A stretch of 8,235 nucleotides of DNA from DASSUW01 sp035706585 (GTDB lineage Bacteria > Actinomycetota > Thermoleophilia > Solirubrobacterales > Solirubrobacteraceae), in NCBI GenBank assembly GCA_035706585.1, contig DASSUW010000228.1, positions 1 to 8,235 of the forward strand, written 5' to 3'. The translations under genes were made by a program, and so were the position numbers. Positions 5,399 through 8,235 of the stretch are shown here, in pieces (the first letter of the stretch is position 1; each line of letters starts with the position of its first letter). The notes below the pieces were generated by a model. It was not told where the DNA came from. It did not search any database and worked only from the letters and a program-made list of their open reading frames with translations.

Positions 5399-5838
5399 TC
5401 CCGGCGTTCGAGGATCGCGCCCAGGCGCTCGAGATCCTTGGTCATCGCCCGTCGCATCGCACGGGCCATGACCGGGGCCGCGACCTTCTGGAAGCCCGAC
5501 GGCTCGCCACGGTTGCGCAGCGTCATGCGCGTGGCACCGTCGCCGGCGTCCTCCCACGTGTAGCTGGTCTCCATCGGGAACGGTCCCTGCGCCGTGCTCA
5601 TCACCAGTCGCTCGCCGGGGACGAGGTCGCGGATCTCGTACGTGTAGGTGAGGCGGCGCCCGAGGAAGGTGGCGATGAAGGCCAGGCGCGAGCCGACCGC
5701 GAGCGGCGGCGGCGTCTCCCATTCGACCGCCTTGATGTTCGAGTACCACGCGGTCGTGGTGTCCGGATCGGCGGCGTAGGCCGCGACCTCGCTGCGCGGG
5801 CGGGCGATCGTGCGCTCGCACCGGACGTCGACGGCCAC
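5395..5838 (-). CDS. SRPBCC protein, polyketide cyclase/dehydrase-like
   Basis: A 147-residue SRPBCC-fold protein closer to the polyketide cyclase/dehydrase group than to AHSA1. It opens with DVRCERTIARPRSEVAAYAADPDTTTAWYSNIKAVEWE (4-41), where the Ala-Asp-Pro...Trp pattern marks the first helix and strand. It continues with AVGSRLAFIATFLGRRLTYTYEIRDLVPGERLVM (47-80) and ends in a long C-terminal helix (about 117-145). The ligand and any enzymatic role are unknown. I chose GTG 5838: it has a good ribosome site (GAAGGG at 5850-5845, 6 nt spacer) and lies 2 bp after the tfoX-like stop. The longer frame to 5943 runs over tfoX and adds an Arg/Gly-rich, non-homologous leader. The gene is the second of the leftward two-gene operon of module B. 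Confidence 0.85.
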   Translation of the reverse strand: MAVDVRCERTIARPRSEVAAYAADPDTTTAWYSNIKAVEWETPPPLAVGSRLAFIATFLGRRLTYTYEIRDLVPGERLVMSTAQGPFPMETSYTWEDAGDGATRMTLRNRGEPSGFQKVAAPVMARAMRRAMTKDLERLGAILERRD

Positions 5839-5840
5839 GC

Positions 5841-6173
5841 TCAGCCCTTCGCCGGCAACGAGCGTGCGAACTCGACTCCCCGAGCCACCCACGCCGCCAG
5901 GTCGCGTTCCCCGGCGACGCCCTCGGGGGCGACGAGGATCCATCCCTTCATGGGCCGGCCCGTCATGTCGAACGGCCGCGTGTGCGGGCGGTCGAGCGCG
6001 TCGTCGGATGCGTCAGGCCCGACGCGGACCATCAGCTCGGCACCGGAGAGCCCGACCGCCATGTTCCCCTGCAGCAGGAACGCGAGGCCGCCGAACATCG
6101 CCTTCTCGGTGACCGCCGGCTCGGCCGCCAGCTGTTCGCGCACGCGGTTGGCGAGATCCTCGTCGTAGGCCAT
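5841..6173 (-). CDS. TfoX N-terminal-domain protein
   Basis: A 110-residue protein matching the TfoX/Sxy N-terminal domain: AYDEDLANRVREQLA (2-16), the hallmark TEKAMFGGLAFLLQGNMAVGL (22-42), LMVRVGP (47-53) and PMKGWILVAPEG (74-85). TfoX/Sxy is a competence regulator in gammaproteobacteria, but stand-alone N-domains are widespread and mostly uncharacterised, so a competence role here is unproven. ATG 6173 fits the usual N-terminus; GTG 6188 would add five residues. A TG-extended GATACA (-10-like, 6186-6181) ends 7 nt before ATG 6173, hinting at a leaderless message. It is divergent from the module B arsR, with the paired palindromes between them, and leads an operon with the cyclase-like SRPBCC gene. 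Confidence 0.88.
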   Translation of the reverse strand: MAYDEDLANRVREQLAAEPAVTEKAMFGGLAFLLQGNMAVGLSGAELMVRVGPDASDDALDRPHTRPFDMTGRPMKGWILVAPEGVAGERDLAAWVARGVEFARSLPAKG

Positions 6174-6194
6174 ACCCGCTTGTATCACATGTCG

Positions 6195-6210
6195 GCAAGC
6201 TCAGGCTTGC
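6195..6210. promoter_or_regulatory. Module B operator box 1
   Basis: Perfect inverted repeat GCAAGC-TCAG-GCTTGC. It abuts box 2 directly; the two repeat units start 16 bp apart. A further half-site, GCTTG, is at 6178-6182. Probably bound by the ArsR protein encoded at 6232 to control both the rightward and leftward operons. Confidence 0.7.
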
Positions 6211-6228
6211 GCAAGTGTATACTTGCGC
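6209..6228. promoter_or_regulatory. Module B operator box 2
   Basis: Inverted repeat GCGCAAGT-GTAT-ACTTGCGC with perfect 8-bp arms. Its core GCAAGT-N4-ACTTGC matches box 1 except for one base per arm and the spacer. It contains the -10 box TATACT of the arsR gene, so occupancy would directly block transcription. Confidence 0.75.
6218..6223 (+). promoter_or_regulatory. -10 box of the module B arsR operon
   Basis: TATACT is one base from the TATAAT consensus and ends 8 nt before ATG 6232, which puts transcription start at or next to the start codon. No convincing -35 is seen. The complementary strand offers TATACA (6221-6216) as a possible leftward -10. Confidence 0.6.
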
Positions 6229-6231
6229 TCG

Positions 6232-6558
6232 ATGGCCGACGTCTTCCAGGTGCTCGCCGAGCCGCGGCGTCGCGACCTGCTCGCGCTGCTCGCGCGCCAC
6301 GAGCGGACCGCCGGTGACATCGGCCGGCACTTCGACGTCACGCGCCAGGCCGTGTCGCAGCACCTGCGGATCCTGCTCGAGGCCGGCCTGATCCGCGAGC
6401 GCCGGGAGGGGACGCGCCGCTGGTACAGCGCGCGGCCCGAGGGGCTGGCGGAGGTCCGCGCTTACGTCGACGCCATGTGGCCGAGCGCGCTCGACGATCT
6501 CAAGGCCGCCGCCGAACGCGAGCACGCGTCCGCACGACACGATGCCCGGCGCAACTGA
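6232..6558 (+). CDS. ArsR-family winged-helix repressor without metal site, module B
   Basis: A 108-residue ArsR-type regulator: ADVFQVLAEPRRRDLLALLA (2-21), helix-turn-helix at about 26-50 with recognition helix TRQAVSQHLRILLE (37-50), and wing IRERREGTRRWYSA (54-67). It has no cysteine and no alpha-5 metal site, and resembles the SdpR-like branch found next to SRPBCC genes. ATG 6232 is preferred over TTG 6223, which lies inside the operator and overlaps the -10. No Shine-Dalgarno is visible; the nearby TATACT suggests a leaderless mRNA. It overlaps the following SRPBCC gene by 17 bp and heads a three-gene operon. It is similar in layout to the module A ArsR, but the operators of the two modules differ, so the two repressors probably act independently. 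Confidence 0.9.
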   Translation: MADVFQVLAEPRRRDLLALLARHERTAGDIGRHFDVTRQAVSQHLRILLEAGLIRERREGTRRWYSARPEGLAEVRAYVDAMWPSALDDLKAAAEREHASARHDARRN

Positions 6559-6991
6559 GCCGCTGCGCAACGAGGTGCGGATCGCGGCGCCGCCCGAGGT
6601 GGTGTTCCCGTACTTCACCGACCCCGCGCGGATGGTGAGCTGGATGGGTGTCGCCGCGCTGCTGGACCCGCGCCCCGGCGGCACGTTCCGTGTCGAGGCC
6701 AACGGTCGCGATGTCGTGCTCGGCGAGTACCTGGAGGTCGACCCGCCGAACCGCGTCGTGTTCACCTGGGGGTTCGAGGGCGCCGAGCCGTTCGTCGAAC
6801 CCGGGTCGACGCGCGTCGAGGTCACGCTGGAGCGCGACGGCGAGGGGACGCTGCTGACGCTGTTGCACCACGGCCTGGCGGAACGCGCGCGCGACGCGCA
6901 TGCGCAGGGCTGGTCGCACTACCTGGCGCGGCTCGCTCCCGTCGCCGCCGGCGTTCCGAGCGAGCCCGATCCCTGGATTGTCACCGACTGA
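6542..6991 (+). CDS. SRPBCC/AHSA1-like protein, module B first copy
   Basis: A 149-residue SRPBCC protein of the AHSA1-like group. Signs are RNEVRIAAPPEVVFPYFTDPARMVSWMG (9-36), DPRPGGTFRV (42-51), LGEYLEVDPPNRVVFTWGFEG (60-80), STRVEVTLERDGEGTLLTLLHHGL (89-112) and the helix AHAQGWSHYLARLAPVAAG (119-137). The DPRPGG turn and the G-E-Y/V-L-x-x-x-P-P-x-R-V/L-V strand are shared with the module A SRPBCC protein. ATG 6542 lies 17 bp before the end of arsR and lacks a clear ribosome site, so translation is probably coupled. The ligand is unknown; an ArsR-cotranscribed binding or detoxifying role is an inference. Confidence 0.88.
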   Translation: MPGATEPLRNEVRIAAPPEVVFPYFTDPARMVSWMGVAALLDPRPGGTFRVEANGRDVVLGEYLEVDPPNRVVFTWGFEGAEPFVEPGSTRVEVTLERDGEGTLLTLLHHGLAERARDAHAQGWSHYLARLAPVAAGVPSEPDPWIVTD

Positions 6992-7001
6992 AGGAGCGAC
7001 G

Positions 7002-7457
7002 ATGCCCGCCATCCACTTCCGCCGGACCGTCGACGCATCGCCGGACGAGGTCTACACCGCGCTCGCGACGCAGGCCGGCCTGGCCGGCAACTGGACGGAC
7101 CAGCTCGAGGTGCCCGAACGGACCGGCGACGTGGCCAAGTTCGGCTTCGGCCCCGATTGGGCCAAGACGCTCGAAGTACGGATCGACGCCCTCGAGCCCG
7201 GCCGCCGCGTCGAGTGGACGCCCGTGGGCGGGTTCCCGGGCTGGATCGGCACGTCGATCGTCTGGACCCTGGAGCCGGAGGACGGGGGCGGGACCGTCGT
7301 GCATTTCACCCATGCGGGGTGGCCGGAGCAGGCGGCCGACGGCGAGATGGCGATGTGCGGCTACACGTGGGCCATGATCATCGACCGGCTCGGCCGGCAG
7401 GTCGCCGGCGGCGAGCCGTCCCCGTACTTCCGCGCCGGCGAGCCGCTGCCGCAGTAG
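7002..7457 (+). CDS. SRPBCC/AHSA1-like protein, module B second copy
   Basis: A 151-residue SRPBCC protein: IHFRRTVDASPDEVYTALATQAGLAGNWTDQ (4-34), WAKTLEVRIDALEPGRRVEWTPV (53-75), SIVWTLEPEDGGGTVVHFTHAGWPEQ (85-110) and a final helix YTWAMIIDRLGRQVAGGEPSPYF (121-143). The HFTHAGW strand is typical of AHSA1-like SRPBCC proteins. The start ATG 7002 has the best ribosome site in the window (AAGGAG at 6991-6996, 5 nt spacer), starting within the preceding gene's stop codon. It is the last gene of the module B operon. It diverges clearly from the neighbouring SRPBCC copy, so it is not a recent duplicate. Confidence 0.88.
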   Translation: MPAIHFRRTVDASPDEVYTALATQAGLAGNWTDQLEVPERTGDVAKFGFGPDWAKTLEVRIDALEPGRRVEWTPVGGFPGWIGTSIVWTLEPEDGGGTVVHFTHAGWPEQAADGEMAMCGYTWAMIIDRLGRQVAGGEPSPYFRAGEPLPQ

Positions 7458-7536
7458 CTCACGCGGTGGCGAGCTCGTCAGGGCGCGAACACTGCCCGTT
7501 CGGCTGGTCGCCGGGCCCGGGTACGCGTGCGTCGAG

Positions 7537-7558
7537 GGGGTGCCGGCGCTCGCACCCC
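7537..7558. repeat. GC hairpin between the module B operon and the peptidase gene
   Basis: Inverted repeat GGGGTGC (7537-7543) and GCACCCC (7552-7558) with an 8-nt loop. No T-tract follows on either strand, so it is not a canonical intrinsic terminator; it could still slow polymerase or be a regulator site. The rest of the 136-bp gap (7458-7593) has a CCGGGCCCGG palindrome (7511-7520) and no promoter that I can recognise. Confidence 0.4.
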
Positions 7559-7593
7559 ATCAGCAACCTGCCTCGACGGTCGATTGGAGGCCC

Positions 7594-8235
7594 ATGCTTC
7601 CCACCTACTCCGTTGCCGAGCGCAACCGGCGCTGGGAGCTCGCGCAGCAGCTCATGGATCTCGAAGGTCTCGACGCCCTGCTCGTCTGGGGCGAGCGGGA
7701 GGGCGCGGCGCCGGCGCCGTTCGCGTTCGACACGTACTTCACCAACGACCGTCCCGGCGCGCTCGTGGTGATCCCACGCGGCGCCGAGCCGGTCGCGCTC
7801 GTCCCGCTGCCGATGTACGTCGGTGATCACTACGAGTCAACGCTGCGCGGCGACGAGCTGTGGATCGCGCCCGAGAACGTACGCGTCGCGCGCCATCCGG
7901 CCGGCGTGGCCGGCGTGTTGCGCGAGCACGGCGCGGACCGCGGCAGGATCGGCGTCGTCGGAGCCGAGCCGTACCCGCCGTACTACTTCGTTCCGCCGCT
8001 GCCGGCCGCGCTCCGGCTCGGGCTCGCGAAGCAGCTGCCGGACGCCGACCTCGTACCCGCCGGGCACCGGCTCGCGGCGCTCACGATGCGGCAGAGCGAC
8101 GAGGAGCTCGCGGTCATCCGTCACGCGGCCGGGATCGGTGACGCGATGGCGGTGGCGATGCGCGAGGCGACGGCGCCGGGCGTTCCCGAGACCGAGGTCT
8201 ATGCGGCGGGCCTGCACGCCGCGCATGTACGCGGC
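7594..8235 (+). CDS. M24-family metallopeptidase (Xaa-Pro aminopeptidase/creatinase type), partial
   Basis: The frame is open from ATG 7594 to the window edge: 214 codons with no stop, so the gene is cut at the right. The N-terminal part (about residues 5-160) looks like a creatinase/prolidase N-domain: SVAERNRRWELAQQLMDLEGLDALLVWG (6-33), YFTNDRPGALVVIPRGAEPVALVP (48-71) and a GRIGVVGAEPYPPYYF segment (117-132). From about residue 165 the catalytic 'pita-bread' domain begins with the typical MRQSDEELAVIRHAAGIGDAMAVAMREATAPGVPETEVYAAG. The metal ligands (two Asp, His, two Glu) lie beyond the window, so activity, and whether it cleaves peptides or a small molecule such as creatine, cannot be judged. 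The ribosome site TGGAGG (7585-7590) is close, with a 3-nt spacer. It is probably transcribed apart from the SRPBCC operon. Confidence 0.85.
   Translation, partial: MLPTYSVAERNRRWELAQQLMDLEGLDALLVWGEREGAAPAPFAFDTYFTNDRPGALVVIPRGAEPVALVPLPMYVGDHYESTLRGDELWIAPENVRVARHPAGVAGVLREHGADRGRIGVVGAEPYPPYYFVPPLPAALRLGLAKQLPDADLVPAGHRLAALTMRQSDEELAVIRHAAGIGDAMAVAMREATAPGVPETEVYAAGLHAAHVRG

Noticed and set aside
6542..7457. Recent tandem duplication of the two adjacent SRPBCC genes
   Set aside because: The two proteins share the fold pattern but little residue-by-residue similarity and no obvious nucleotide repeat, so any duplication is old.
7537..7558. Hairpin as an intrinsic terminator of the SRPBCC operon
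   Set aside because: No T-tract follows the stem, so I list it only as an inverted repeat.

Overview
This window is very GC-rich (roughly 70% G+C by eye), and most third codon positions are G or C. Several genes start with GTG or TTG, and some promoters sit so close to their start codons that the mRNAs look leaderless. These traits, with the gene families present, suggest a high-GC actinobacterium. A soil lineage such as the Solirubrobacterales/Thermoleophilia is my best guess, but that is inference. The window holds 13 protein-coding genes (12 complete, one cut by the right edge). I see no RNA gene, CRISPR array or insertion sequence, and no gene-free stretch longer than 138 bases.

Metal region (1-2077). 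A full-length zinc-type CDF exporter (139-1077, +) lies behind a perfect CsoR/RcnR-type operator, ATACCCC-TAT-GGGGTAT. It converges on a second, short CDF exporter (1086-1712, -) that has no C-terminal cytoplasmic domain and ends in four histidines. The short exporter is translationally coupled, by a GTGA overlap, to an ArsR/SmtB repressor (1709-2077, -). That repressor keeps the complete CzrA-type alpha-5 zinc site DxH-x10-HxxH. The two exporters therefore appear to answer to two unrelated metal-sensor families.

Drug-efflux region (2100-4193). A DHA2-type 14-TM MFS exporter (2199-3596) is followed after 3 bp by its TetR regulator (TTG start, 3600-4193). Two tandem palindromes, CAGACA-N4-TGTCTG, lie in the promoter of the pair and are the probable TetR operators.

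ArsR/SRPBCC island (4190-7457). Two ArsR-type repressors without metal ligands, four SRPBCC (START/Bet v1-like) proteins, one TfoX N-domain protein and one small conserved protein of unknown function are packed into about 3.3 kb. They form two divergent modules, each with its own palindromic operator in the shared promoter. Module A is arsR-srpbcc (-) against the unknown gene (+), with TGACGGTA-N10-TACCGTCA between them. Module B is tfoX-srpbcc (-) against arsR-srpbcc-srpbcc (+), with two adjacent GCAAGY-N4-RCTTGC boxes between them. This island is the best candidate here for an uncharacterised, self-regulated sensing or binding system.

Right edge (7458-8235). After a 136-bp gap containing a GC hairpin comes the start of an M24-family metallopeptidase (Xaa-Pro aminopeptidase/creatinase type). 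Only its N-terminal domain and the first part of its catalytic domain are in the window.
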